Shown piece by piece: positions 26,350 through 34,838 of a DNA stretch of 64,000 nucleotides; the stretch's first letter is position 1; each line of letters opens with the position of its first letter. Position numbers and translations under genes: made by a program. Under the pieces are notes generated by a model, which saw only the letters and a program-made list of their open reading frames with translations, was not told the origin of the DNA and ran no database searches. The stretch covers positions 26,439 through 90,438 of the forward strand of contig NZ_JAULBC010000014.1 of NCBI RefSeq assembly GCF_041060425.1, in the 5' to 3' direction. Origin of the DNA: Danxiaibacter flavus. Lineage in GTDB: Bacteria; Bacteroidota; Bacteroidia; Chitinophagales; Chitinophagaceae.

Positions 26350-29196
26350 ATGAAAAACAGGTCAACTTCAAAAACCTTTAACCACCTGCCTGCAACCCAG
26401 CAAAGCAGGTGTAATTACCAAACAAACCGGCATTCCAAAAACTTTCCTGCATTATTATTAAGCCTGCTACTTGTATATTCAGTTACAGCCCAACCGGTAA
26501 TAACCTCTTTTACGCCGCTTAGCGGCTTTTCAGGCAGCACAGTCACTATTCGCGGTAACAATTTTTCGTCATCACCTTCCGGCAACATTGTTCACATTGG
26601 CGGCGTGCGCGCAGTGGTACTAACCGCGTCATCAACCGTACTTACGGTAAGGGTGCCCAAAGGCATTACTTATAAACCCATCAGCATTAATACAAATGGG
26701 AAAACCGCCTATTCCTCAGTGCCTTTTATTATTCCATTTAAAGGCGGCGGTTTAATAACTAAAGGCTCTTTTGCCAGCGACATCAGACTTCCTATCCTCT
26801 CCAGGCATGATCCCAAAGAAAATCTACACATAGAAGATCTTGATGGCGATGGAAAAATTGATCTTTTTGTTGAGACCGAAATACCTTCGTTCTATCCCTT
26901 TTTTAGTGCTTACCGCAATACAAGTACACCCGGTAATATTTCATTCGAGATAGGCCCCTCCTATGAAAAGCCATTTGATTATGGTGACAGTCCCGGCTTT
27001 TTAGCGGATATTGATGGCGATGGAAAAGATGACTACATTTTTCGAAATTTTTATTTTTACCTGAGTAGGAACATAAGCACTCCCGGCCATATTTCTTTTG
27101 ATACGGTCAAAGTAATAGAGACAAGAGATGAGGACAATGGGACTGAGGCATTTAACATCGGAGATCTGGATGGCGATGGCAAAGTGGACTTGTTTACAAT
27201 TACCTACTGGCATGCGGTTAATTTTATGAAGAATACCAGCGTAAACGGCAATGTATCTTTTGCCCCTTCCACTCAAATACCCGGTGATTTCTCCATTTTT
27301 GAACCAGTAGATCTCAATGGCGACGGTAAACCGGAAATACTGACTAAATATATTACCGTATTTACCGATACCAGTTCAGTCTCCATCTTTAGAAATACCA
27401 GCGAAAATGGCCAGTTTTCGTTAGAACCATCAATAATACTACCGCATACACGCGCACATTCTCTTGCGCTGACAGGTGATCTTAATAAAGATGGAAAACC
27501 CGACCTGGTTTTCCAGAATGATCATAACGATACCGCCGTTATATTCATCAACACCAGTAGCGGTGGAAACATTTCTTTTGCACCACCCTTGCTCGTGCCT
27601 ATATATTTGACATACCAAAACAAGCTGATTGATATGGATGGCGATGGCAAGTTAGATATAGTGGGCAGTCATTTTGTTTCAAAGAACACAACTGTTTCTA
27701 ACAAAATATCATTTGCCGAACCTGTTTCTTTTGATGGCATGGCCGGCAATCTGCTTAATACCGGTGATTTTGATGGTGATGGCAAACAGGATCTTGCTGA
27801 AACCGTTTCATCATTGCGTTCATATGTATCAGTTTACAGAAGCCAGGTTGATACGGCTGTCGCAGCACCTGTAATACAATCGTTTTCTCCTGCAACAGGC
27901 ATTGTGGGTGATACGATAATGATTAATGGATACAACTTTGCCGGAATTAGTAATGTGGCATTGGGTGGCACGCCTGCCCGATCATTTAGTGTGTTATCCG
28001 ATAGTCTGATTATGGCTATTATAAATAACGGATCAACCGGCAACGTTCAGGCAACAAATGCGAAAGGCTCTGCTACCAAAGCTGTCTTCAATTACAGGAA
28101 CGATACCATTGTTAAAATACTTAGCAATACCGATTCCATTATTTGTGCAACAATTGAACCGCTTATGCGGGCATATGCTATTAATGCCAACGCAGTTTAT
28201 TACGACTGGTATAAAAACGGCGTATTATCCCGCCAACACTTCTCTGAATATGGATATACGAAGATCTTCGATGGTGATTCTATTTGGTGCATGGTATATT
28301 TAGATAAAGACCCAATACCAAGAAAGAGCAACGTACTTCGGTTCCGTGTTAATCCCAATATTACTACCAGGCTCTATATTAAATCCGACAAAGGAACAAG
28401 CGTTTGCAAAGGCAGCACCGTTACATTTAAATCAATTGTTATTAGTGGTAATATACAGCCTGTCTTTTTGTGGAAGAAAAATGAGATAGTTGTGGGCAAT
28501 AGTACAGATACTTATACAGATAGCAATCTCAACAACAACGATTCGATTACCTGCACTATTGTTCAGGCGCAGCCTTGTGCAACGGTCAATGTAAGCGCGG
28601 GAATGAAAATGAACGTCTATAATAACCCTCCATCAACGCCTCCGTCAATCGCCGGGCCTGCTATGGTCACAGCTTCGCAGAACAATATTGTTTTCAGTGT
28701 AACGCCAGATACAAATGTGGCCAATTATAACTGGTTACTACCATCCGGTACATCACTCATATCCGGCTACAGCACCAATTCAATCACAGTAAACTGGGGC
28801 ACAGCTACAGGCAAAGTTTCAGTAAAAGCCAATAACAGTTGTGGCAGTGCGGCTGTTGTTACTAAAACTGTACAGGTTATTACAAATAATACACGAATTG
28901 CTAAGAAGGCGGATAATAATAACAATACAGATAATACTATAGGGACATTCTCTATATATCCAAATCCATCAACCGGCGTTACATCTGTTGCTTACTTCAG
29001 TGATAAGCAACAAAAGTTTACCGTCCAGGTAAAGGATATTAATGGAAAGCTTTTGTTATCAGAAAATACAAATGCATTGAAGGGAAACAATACGTACAAC
29101 GTAGATGTTTCTCCCTATCCATCGGGTGTTTATTATGTAATTTTGATTGACAGTCAAAATAATACCATCTACAAGCGCCTGTTAAAAGATAAATAA
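26350..29196 (+). CDS. Secreted FG-GAP/VCBS and IPT-domain protein with T9SS sorting domain
   Basis: 948 residues. After a basic N-terminal stretch a signal helix (ALLLSLLLVYSVTAQ) precedes an IPT/TIG domain (ITSFTPLSGFSGSTVTIRG, about 50-130). Seven calcium-binding FG-GAP-type motifs follow between about 155 and 490 (DLDGDGKIDLF, DIDGDGKDDY, DLDGDGKVDLF, DLNGDGKPEIL, DLNKDGKPDLV, DMDGDGKLDIV, DFDGDGKQDL), then a second IPT domain (about 508-590), Ig/PKD-like segments and a type A T9SS C-terminal domain (FSIYPNPSTGVTSVAY near 870, ending YKRLLKDK). It should be exported by Sec, passed through T9SS and left at the surface. Ligand unknown; adhesion is a reasonable guess. Confidence 0.9.
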   Translation: MKNRSTSKTFNHLPATQQSRCNYQTNRHSKNFPALLLSLLLVYSVTAQPVITSFTPLSGFSGSTVTIRGNNFSSSPSGNIVHIGGVRAVVLTASSTVLTVRVPKGITYKPISINTNGKTAYSSVPFIIPFKGGGLITKGSFASDIRLPILSRHDPKENLHIEDLDGDGKIDLFVETEIPSFYPFFSAYRNTSTPGNISFEIGPSYEKPFDYGDSPGFLADIDGDGKDDYIFRNFYFYLSRNISTPGHISFDTVKVIETRDEDNGTEAFNIGDLDGDGKVDLFTITYWHAVNFMKNTSVNGNVSFAPSTQIPGDFSIFEPVDLNGDGKPEILTKYITVFTDTSSVSIFRNTSENGQFSLEPSIILPHTRAHSLALTGDLNKDGKPDLVFQNDHNDTAVIFINTSSGGNISFAPPLLVPIYLTYQNKLIDMDGDGKLDIVGSHFVSKNTTVSNKISFAEPVSFDGMAGNLLNTGDFDGDGKQDLAETVSSLRSYVSVYRSQVDTAVAAPVIQSFSPATGIVGDTIMINGYNFAGISNVALGGTPARSFSVLSDSLIMAIINNGSTGNVQATNAKGSATKAVFNYRNDTIVKILSNTDSIICATIEPLMRAYAINANAVYYDWYKNGVLSRQHFSEYGYTKIFDGDSIWCMVYLDKDPIPRKSNVLRFRVNPNITTRLYIKSDKGTSVCKGSTVTFKSIVISGNIQPVFLWKKNEIVVGNSTDTYTDSNLNNNDSITCTIVQAQPCATVNVSAGMKMNVYNNPPSTPPSIAGPAMVTASQNNIVFSVTPDTNVANYNWLLPSGTSLISGYSTNSITVNWGTATGKVSVKANNSCGSAAVVTKTVQVITNNTRIAKKADNNNNTDNTIGTFSIYPNPSTGVTSVAYFSDKQQKFTVQVKDINGKLLLSENTNALKGNNTYNVDVSPYPSGVYYVILIDSQNNTIYKRLLKDK

Positions 29197-29205
29197 GATG
29201 TAAAA

Positions 29206-29364
29206 AGTCAAAATTCAAAAGTAAAAATTCAAAACTTCAATGCTTAACAGCACTACCGGGCACACCAACTACAAATTCAAAGAACGTATTTTTGCAGAGG
29301 ATTGAAGTCTGTGTCAACCGGGACTGTGGCAACTTTTTTGAATTTTTACTTTTGAATTTTGACT
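29206..29364. repeat. 29-bp perfect inverted repeat flanking a 101-bp segment
   Basis: 29206-29234 (agtcaaaattcaaaagtaaa and nine more bases) is the exact reverse complement of 29336-29364. The left arm starts 9 bp after the stop of the T9SS gene and the right arm ends 1 bp before the ATG of the macrodomain gene. The inner 101 bp hold a TAnnTTTG box at 29287. The layout is like a MITE, or a large foldback made by copying the agtcaaaattc words in reverse. No target-site duplication is obvious. Confidence 0.8.
29287..29294 (+). promoter_or_regulatory. TAnnTTTG-type -7 element inside the inverted-repeat unit
   Basis: tatttttg, an exact match, 71 bp before the macrodomain ATG. Transcription from here would place the right arm of the inverted repeat in the leader. 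Confidence 0.4.
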
Positions 29365-29365
29365 T

Positions 29366-29881
29366 ATGACTATTCAACTCACCAAAGGCGATATTACCAA
29401 AATAAAAGTTGATGCTATTGTCAATGCAGCAAACAGTTCCTTATTGGGCGGCGGCGGCGTTGACGGAGCCATTCACCGCGCGGGCGGACCAAAAATATTA
29501 GAAGAATGTATCCAGATCAGGAACAGGCAGGGCGGCTGTAAAACAGGCGAAGCAGTTATTACAACAGGCGGCAATCTTCCTGCAAAATATGTAATACATA
29601 CCGTTGGACCGGTTTGGCATGGAGGTGATAAGCGTGAAGAAGAGTTGCTGCACAACGCTTATACAAACAGCCTTCGCCTGGCGGAAGAAAATAATGTAAC
29701 ATCGATTGCCTTTCCAAACATTAGCACGGGCATTTACGGCTTTCCTAAACAAAGGGCTGCTGAGATTGCAGTAAAAGCTGTGAGCGACTTTAAGGCATCC
29801 ACACTAAAGCAGGTTTTCTTTGTTTGCTTTGATGATGAGAATTACAACATTTACAAATTGCTTGGCGTAGAAGCAGTTTAA
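29366..29881 (+). CDS. Macrodomain protein, O-acetyl-ADP-ribose deacetylase type
   Basis: 171 residues, a single macrodomain of the MacroD/YmdB class. IQLTKGDITKIKVDAIVNAA at the start, the catalytic loop NAANSSLLGGGGVDGAIH with its Asn and Asp, GEAVITTGGNLPAKYVIHTV, and ISTGIYGFPKQRAAEI for the phosphate-binding loop are complete. It removes ADP-ribose-type groups or deacetylates O-acetyl-ADP-ribose. No sirtuin, ADP-ribosyltransferase or phage gene is near, so a housekeeping role is more likely than a conflict system. The upstream DNA is the inverted-repeat unit. Confidence 0.92.
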   Translation: MTIQLTKGDITKIKVDAIVNAANSSLLGGGGVDGAIHRAGGPKILEECIQIRNRQGGCKTGEAVITTGGNLPAKYVIHTVGPVWHGGDKREEELLHNAYTNSLRLAEENNVTSIAFPNISTGIYGFPKQRAAEIAVKAVSDFKASTLKQVFFVCFDDENYNIYKLLGVEAV

Positions 29882-30004
29882 TTACTACACGTTCTGGTAA
29901 TCCTTGCACAAAGCTTTGCACTCTTCGAATCAGAAGCAGTGAGCCACTGATAAGAAACATATTAGTTAGAATAAGACCAGGCGATTCCTTTTATGCTCGG
30001 CGAG

Positions 30005-30075
30005 ACCTTCTGGCTTCGTGGCCTTACACTATCGCTTGCAGCGATGGCTTCAATCGCCAGAGGCGATAGCGTAAG
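30005..30075. repeat. Dispersed cttactctatcgcttgtagcgat-type repeat, copy 1
   Basis: ggccttacactatcgcttgc followed by agcgatgg is nearly repeated at 34710-34736. In this copy a second, inverted part (gcgatagcgtaag) lets it fold: cttacactatcgc pairs with gcgatagcgtaag with one mismatch. It may serve as a terminator of the converging macrodomain and TPM genes. Confidence 0.65.
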
Positions 30076-30114
30076 ACTGCAGAGCTAAAAGCTCAGAAGA
30101 GCGGAAAAAATTTA

Positions 30115-30900
30115 TTACCAGCTATCACTTGCACCGCCTCCTCCGCTATCTCCGCCGCCAAAATCACCGCTATCGCTGCCATTGTCTCCGTAGCTATCTG
30201 AATAATAGCCGCCATAATCAGAATAACTATTCCCGCTACCGTAATACCTTCCGGGAGGATATTTCTTTATAGCATTAAGCAACAAGATCAAAAAAGCAAT
30301 GAGAAAACTAATGATGTAGATCGCAGCCTCCACAAGATTAACACCACCTTGTTCTTCAAAATCCGGATCAACGTATTCTACAGGGGTCGCATTGGCAACA
30401 ACCGGTTCATTATACTCTCCCACAGCAGCGCGGGCCAAATCATTTGTAGCACTATCAAGACCTGTAAAATATTGTCCATCTTTAAAGGCCGGCTTTATGT
30501 CATTTGTAATAATTTTTTTAGCTGTTATATCAGGGATGGTACCTTCAAGGCCATATCCAATTTCAATTCTCATTTGGTGATCATTGATTGCAGCGAGAAT
30601 AAGCACACCATTATTTTTCTTTTTTTGACCTATCCCCCAGGTACGGAATAATTGATTAGCGTACTCCTCAATAACGGCACCATTTAAGGTTGGGATCAGG
30701 ACGACAACTATTTGGTTGGAGGTCGCATCATTCAGCCGTTTCAGTTTGTGCTCTAATTGAGATCGTTGATCGCCGGACAAAACACTTGCTTTATCCGTAA
30801 CGAAGCGGGCTGGTTTTGGCTTAGGGAGTACATGCTGTGCAAATGTCATCGTGCATAACAACAGCATGGCTGTAAATACAGCAATCGTTATTGTTCTCAT
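30115..30900 (-). CDS. TPM-domain (YgcG-like) exported protein
   Basis: 261 residues. Signal peptide (IAVFTAMLLLCTMTFAQHVL), a TPM domain of about 120 residues (DKASVLSGDQRSQLEHKLKR, then RTWGIGQKKKNNGVLILAA and IEIGYGLEGTIPDITAKKII), one membrane helix (AAIYIISFLIAFLILLLNAI) and a Gly/Ser/Asp/Tyr-rich tail ending GGGGASDSW. This is the standard YgcG build. Some TPM domains have acid phosphatase activity in chloroplasts and others are linked to membrane protein quality control; the bacterial role is open. Monocistronic. Confidence 0.88.
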   Translation of the reverse strand: MRTITIAVFTAMLLLCTMTFAQHVLPKPKPARFVTDKASVLSGDQRSQLEHKLKRLNDATSNQIVVVLIPTLNGAVIEEYANQLFRTWGIGQKKKNNGVLILAAINDHQMRIEIGYGLEGTIPDITAKKIITNDIKPAFKDGQYFTGLDSATNDLARAAVGEYNEPVVANATPVEYVDPDFEEQGGVNLVEAAIYIISFLIAFLILLLNAIKKYPPGRYYGSGNSYSDYGGYYSDSYGDNGSDSGDFGGGDSGGGGASDSW

Positions 30901-31176
30901 TATGTCGGGTCGGTTGTTTATTTCTTTCTTTTAGCTTTCATGTCGTTCCGCCTGATGGAATTCGGCGATATGTTGTCCACTTGATATCGCAATCATCATA
31001 TCTGCAAGCATTGCATGAACGAGGGCGATAAAGAAGGCTCAAAAAAATTTTCACCTAATGTAGTTAATATTGCGAGGCAACAAAAAATATTTCGGGCAGC
31101 ATATGATGAAGGCTTGCAAAATCATTGCAACATTTTTAAGATATGGCTTATCTTCCTTATCCAAATCAAAACTGTT

Positions 31177-32577
31177 ATGAAACGATTGGCTTTGCTAGCT
31201 ATCACAATGCTTGTTTCTATTTACAATTTTGCCCAAAACAATCCACATGGCCGCATAAAAGTTACTGCTGATGGCCACTACTTGCAGCATCAGGATGGAA
31301 CGCCCTTTTTCTGGCTGGGTGATACAGGATGGGAACTGTTTCACCGGTTAACATTGCCCGAAATCAAATCATACCTCGACAACCGTGCATCCAAAGGATT
31401 TACCGTTATACAAGCTGTCGCGCTTGCTGAATTCGATGGCGTGCATAAACCAAACAGGTATGGAGAATTGCCATTGATAAATGATGACCCAACGCAACCA
31501 AATGATTCTTATTTTAAATTGATCGACAGCGCAGTTATGCTTGCAGCAGAACGCGATCTTTTCATAGGACTATTGCCAACATGGGGTGATAAAGTTACAA
31601 AGATGTGGGGCGAAGGTCCGGTTGTGTTTGACAGCATAAATGCATATGCGTATGGCAAATGGATCGGTAACCGTTATAAAAACAACACGAATATTATCTG
31701 GATCCTGGGTGGTGACAGGCCCGCTGTTCGCGACTCAATGGACTGGCGGCCAGTATGGCGACAAATGGCCCGCGGAATTATTGAAGCAACCAACCATCAA
31801 TGCCTGATCACTTATCATCCTTCCGGAGGAGATTTTTCAACTTCGCAATTCATTCATAACGAACCCTGGCTTGACGTAAACATGTTTCAATCAGGACATG
31901 GGAATGGCCACGATACGCACTGCTGGGAATTGGTAACCCGTGACAGAAGGTACTCCCCCACTAAACCAACATTGGATGCCGAGCCCAATTACGAGGACCA
32001 CCCGGTAGATCCCTGGCCGAAATGGAACGTTGACAATGGTTATTTCCGGGCTTATGATGTTCGTAAACAAACGTATCGCTCCGTGTTTGCCGGTGCCTGC
32101 GGTGTTACCTATGGACATCATTCCGTTTGGCAATTTGTGAATGAAAGAGATGAGATCATCAATTTTGCTGACAGGGGCTGGCGAAACGCCATCAACAGGC
32201 CCGGTGCTTTCCAGGTTGGATTTTTGCGAAAACTGATCGAGTCAAGGCCGATGCTTAACCGCATACCCGATTCAACTATTATCGTAGGGGACAAAGGACT
32301 CAAAGGCGAACACATGGAAGCATTTCGCGGTGGGGACAATAGTTATGCAATGATTTACCTCCCTGCCGGTAAACGTTTTTCCATAAATACCACATTTATG
32401 ACGGCCAAAGAGGTTGTTGCCTGGTGGTTTAACCCGAAAGATGGTAGTACACAAAAAATTAATACGTTAAAACGAACCAACAATATTTCCTTTACCCCAC
32501 CTATACAAGGCGTTGAAAATGACTGGGTATTGGTAATTGATGACGCTTCAAAAAAATATAAAGAACCGGGAAGGTAA
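31177..32577 (+). CDS. Glycoside hydrolase family 140-like protein (DUF4038, apiosidase type)
   Basis: 466 residues from the ATG at 31177, chosen because it opens a clean signal peptide (MKRLALLAITMLVSIYNFAQ); the 54 upstream in-frame residues lack homology. The catalytic barrel has QHQDGTPFFWLGDTGWELFH, WILGGDRPAVRD with the likely acid Asp, and PTLDAEPNYEDHPVDPWPKW with the likely Glu. The C-terminal beta domain (VVAWWFNPKDGSTQKI) matches the putative collagen-binding domain that accompanies DUF4038. GH140 enzymes release apiose from rhamnogalacturonan II; other members are untested. Periplasmic or surface glycan breakdown. Confidence 0.85.
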   Translation: MKRLALLAITMLVSIYNFAQNNPHGRIKVTADGHYLQHQDGTPFFWLGDTGWELFHRLTLPEIKSYLDNRASKGFTVIQAVALAEFDGVHKPNRYGELPLINDDPTQPNDSYFKLIDSAVMLAAERDLFIGLLPTWGDKVTKMWGEGPVVFDSINAYAYGKWIGNRYKNNTNIIWILGGDRPAVRDSMDWRPVWRQMARGIIEATNHQCLITYHPSGGDFSTSQFIHNEPWLDVNMFQSGHGNGHDTHCWELVTRDRRYSPTKPTLDAEPNYEDHPVDPWPKWNVDNGYFRAYDVRKQTYRSVFAGACGVTYGHHSVWQFVNERDEIINFADRGWRNAINRPGAFQVGFLRKLIESRPMLNRIPDSTIIVGDKGLKGEHMEAFRGGDNSYAMIYLPAGKRFSINTTFMTAKEVVAWWFNPKDGSTQKINTLKRTNNISFTPPIQGVENDWVLVIDDASKKYKEPGR

Positions 32578-32602
32578 GCCGCGAACTTTTTTTGTTTAAA
32601 CC

Positions 32603-32610
32603 TATCTTTG
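32603..32610 (+). promoter_or_regulatory. TAnnTTTG-type -7 element of aspS
   Basis: tatctttg matches exactly. It lies 121 bp before the aspS start preferred here, so the leader includes the aagctt-word array at 32620-32656. Confidence 0.45.
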
Positions 32611-32619
32611 CCGCCACTT

Positions 32620-32656
32620 TAAAGCTTAGAGCCTAAAGCCCAAAGCTTAAAGTCAA
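32620..32656. repeat. aagcttaaagc word array in the aspS leader
   Basis: aaagcttagagcctaaagcc followed by caaagcttaaagtc, same family as 16680-16760 and 59177-59220. It would be transcribed as part of the aspS mRNA. Confidence 0.65.
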
Positions 32657-32731
32657 ATAATGCTGAAATCAAAGATCTTCAAATCAGATACCAGACATTA
32701 TTCATCATTTCAAGATCAAAATAATCATAGA

Positions 32732-34579
32732 ATGTATCGTTCGAATACTTGCGGCGAGCTACGAATAACCGATGTAAACAAAGAAGTGACCCTGGCAGGA
32801 TGGGTTCAGACAGTTAGAAAATTTGGCGCTATAACATTTGTGGATCTTCGTGACCGCTATGGCATTACGCAATTGCTTTTTAGTGAAGAACTCAATCCCC
32901 AGCTTGACGAAAACCCGCTTGGTCGCGAATTCGTGTTGCAGGTAAAAGGCACCGTTGCTGAGCGTAGCAATAAGAACAAGAACATTCCAACCGGTGATAT
33001 TGAGCTGAATGTAACCGGTTTTACCATTTTAAATAAATCAGCAGTTCCGCCATTTACCATTACGGATGAAACAGATGGTGGCGATGATCTTAGAATGAAA
33101 TACCGCTACCTTGATCTTCGTCGCAATGCCGTAAAAAGAAATATGGAACTGCGTTATGCAGTAAACCGCTCTACCAGGAACTACCTGCATGAGAATGGTT
33201 TTATGGATATTGAAACGCCGTTTCTCATTAAATCTACCCCCGAAGGGGCAAGGGACTTTGTTGTTCCAAGCCGTATGAACGGAGGTCAGTTTTATGCATT
33301 ACCTCAATCGCCGCAAACATTCAAGCAATTATTAATGGTAAGTGGTTACGACCGCTATTACCAAATTGTAAAATGTTTCAGAGATGAAGATCTTCGTGCA
33401 GACAGGCAACCGGAATTTACACAGATAGACTGTGAAATGAGCTTTGTTGAGCAGGAAGATATCCTGAACATGTTTGAAGGGTTGGTTAAGCAAATTTTCA
33501 AGGATGTAAAGAATATTGATTATACAGATGTTGTGGAACGCATGACATGGGAAGATGCGATGTGGAACTATGGCAATGACAAACCCGACATCCGTTACGG
33601 AATGAAGATCGCCAACCTGAAAAAACCTTCTTCAGTTTATACCAATAAACAGGATCTGGCGAGCCTTATAAATGGCGCCGATTTCAAGGTATTTGATGAT
33701 GCTGAAACTGTATTGGCTATTGCTGTTCCCGGTTGTAGCGAATACACACGCAAACAAACAGATGAACTGACTGAGTGGGTGAAACGTCCGCAGATTGGCA
33801 TGAAAGGTTTGGTGTTCATCAAATGCAATGCAGATGGAACTTACAAAAGCAGCGTAGATAAATTTTACAGTGAAGAAAGATTAAAAGCGATCGCCGATGC
33901 TGCCAACGCTCAAAAAGGCGACCTGGTATTAATTTTAGCCGGTGCTGAAGAACGCACAAGGAAAGCAACCAGTGAACTTCGTTTGGAAATGGGTGAAAGA
34001 CTTGGTCTAAGAAAGAAAGATGAGTTCAAGTTACTTTGGGTACTTGATTTCCCGTTGTTTGAATATGCGGAAGACGAAAACCGCTGGGTTGCCCGTCACC
34101 ATCCGTTTACATCGCCCAAGCCATCAGATATCGGCACAATGATCAACAATGATCCCGTGATTACCAATGCTGAAAAATACCTGGAACATCCTTATGCAGG
34201 CATCAAGGCTAATGCGTATGACATGGTGTTGAATGGTAACGAAATTGGCGGTGGCTCTATCCGTATTTACCAAAGAGAGTTACAGGAGAAAATGTTCTCT
34301 GCGCTCGGCATGAGTGAGGAAGAAGCATTGCACAAATTTGGCTTCCTGTTGGGCGCATTTGAATATGGTGCACCACCTCATGGTGGTCTTGCATTTGGCT
34401 TCGACAGGCTTTGCGCTATCCTCGGTGGCAGCGAAAGCATCCGTGACTTCATCGCCTTCCCCAAAAACAACAGCGGTCGCGATGTAATGCTGGATGCACC
34501 AAGTTCAATTGATGATAAACAATTGGATGAGCTGCAGATAAAGCTGGACGTGAAGAACCAGGTAAAAAGTCAAAATTAA
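32732..34579 (+). CDS. aspS: Aspartyl-tRNA synthetase
   Basis: 615 residues from the ATG at 32732 (MYRSNTCGELRITDV), the start expected for the bacterial enzyme; an ATG 72 bp upstream would add 24 residues without homology. Anticodon-binding OB domain (WVQTVRKFGAITFVDLRDR), class II motif 2 (YYQIVKCFRDEDLRADRQPE), a GAD insertion domain (about 300-420) and motif 3 (GAPPHGGLAFGFDRL) are intact. It charges tRNA-Asp; whether also tRNA-Asn cannot be told here. The last residues VKSQN are encoded by an agtcaaaatt repeat word identical over 16 bases to 29200-29215. Confidence 0.96.
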   Translation: MYRSNTCGELRITDVNKEVTLAGWVQTVRKFGAITFVDLRDRYGITQLLFSEELNPQLDENPLGREFVLQVKGTVAERSNKNKNIPTGDIELNVTGFTILNKSAVPPFTITDETDGGDDLRMKYRYLDLRRNAVKRNMELRYAVNRSTRNYLHENGFMDIETPFLIKSTPEGARDFVVPSRMNGGQFYALPQSPQTFKQLLMVSGYDRYYQIVKCFRDEDLRADRQPEFTQIDCEMSFVEQEDILNMFEGLVKQIFKDVKNIDYTDVVERMTWEDAMWNYGNDKPDIRYGMKIANLKKPSSVYTNKQDLASLINGADFKVFDDAETVLAIAVPGCSEYTRKQTDELTEWVKRPQIGMKGLVFIKCNADGTYKSSVDKFYSEERLKAIADAANAQKGDLVLILAGAEERTRKATSELRLEMGERLGLRKKDEFKLLWVLDFPLFEYAEDENRWVARHHPFTSPKPSDIGTMINNDPVITNAEKYLEHPYAGIKANAYDMVLNGNEIGGGSIRIYQRELQEKMFSALGMSEEEALHKFGFLLGAFEYGAPPHGGLAFGFDRLCAILGGSESIRDFIAFPKNNSGRDVMLDAPSSIDDKQLDELQIKLDVKNQVKSQN

Positions 34580-34620
34580 AAAGTCAACAACCCGTAGCGA
34601 GTGTATGACTACAAAATAGC

Positions 34621-34653
34621 AAAAGGGAGCGGTTTAAAATCGCTCCTTTTTTT
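34621..34653 (+). terminator. Rho-independent terminator of aspS
   Basis: gggagcg pairs with cgctcc around a 9-base loop and is followed by ttttttttg; A-rich bases on the 5' side extend the stem. It lies 41 bp after the stop. Confidence 0.75.
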
Positions 34654-34689
34654 GTGCCTTTTCGCTCTGCAATGATTTTATGCCCCTCT

Positions 34690-34740
34690 GCTAAGCCTGG
34701 AGGCTTAGCAGCCTTACTCTATCGCTTGTAGCGATCTTGA
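34690..34740. repeat. Dispersed cttactctatcgcttgtagcgat-type repeat, copy 2
   Basis: A hairpin gctaagcc-tgga-ggcttagc (34690-34709) is followed by agccttactctatcgcttgt and agcgat. The second part matches 30021-30044 with two or three differences. This copy lacks the inverted half seen at 30050-30075. Confidence 0.65.
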
Positions 34741-34838
34741 AAAATCCCATTTCTATCGCAGCACCCCTCCCATTTCCCATAATCTTCCGAAATTTAACTC
34801 CGAAAACAATTTATTAACAGATATGTTATTGCTACAGC

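Noticed and set aside
29366..29881. Macrodomain as part of an ADP-ribosylation conflict system
   Set aside because: No ADP-ribosyltransferase, sirtuin or antitoxin gene is next to it.
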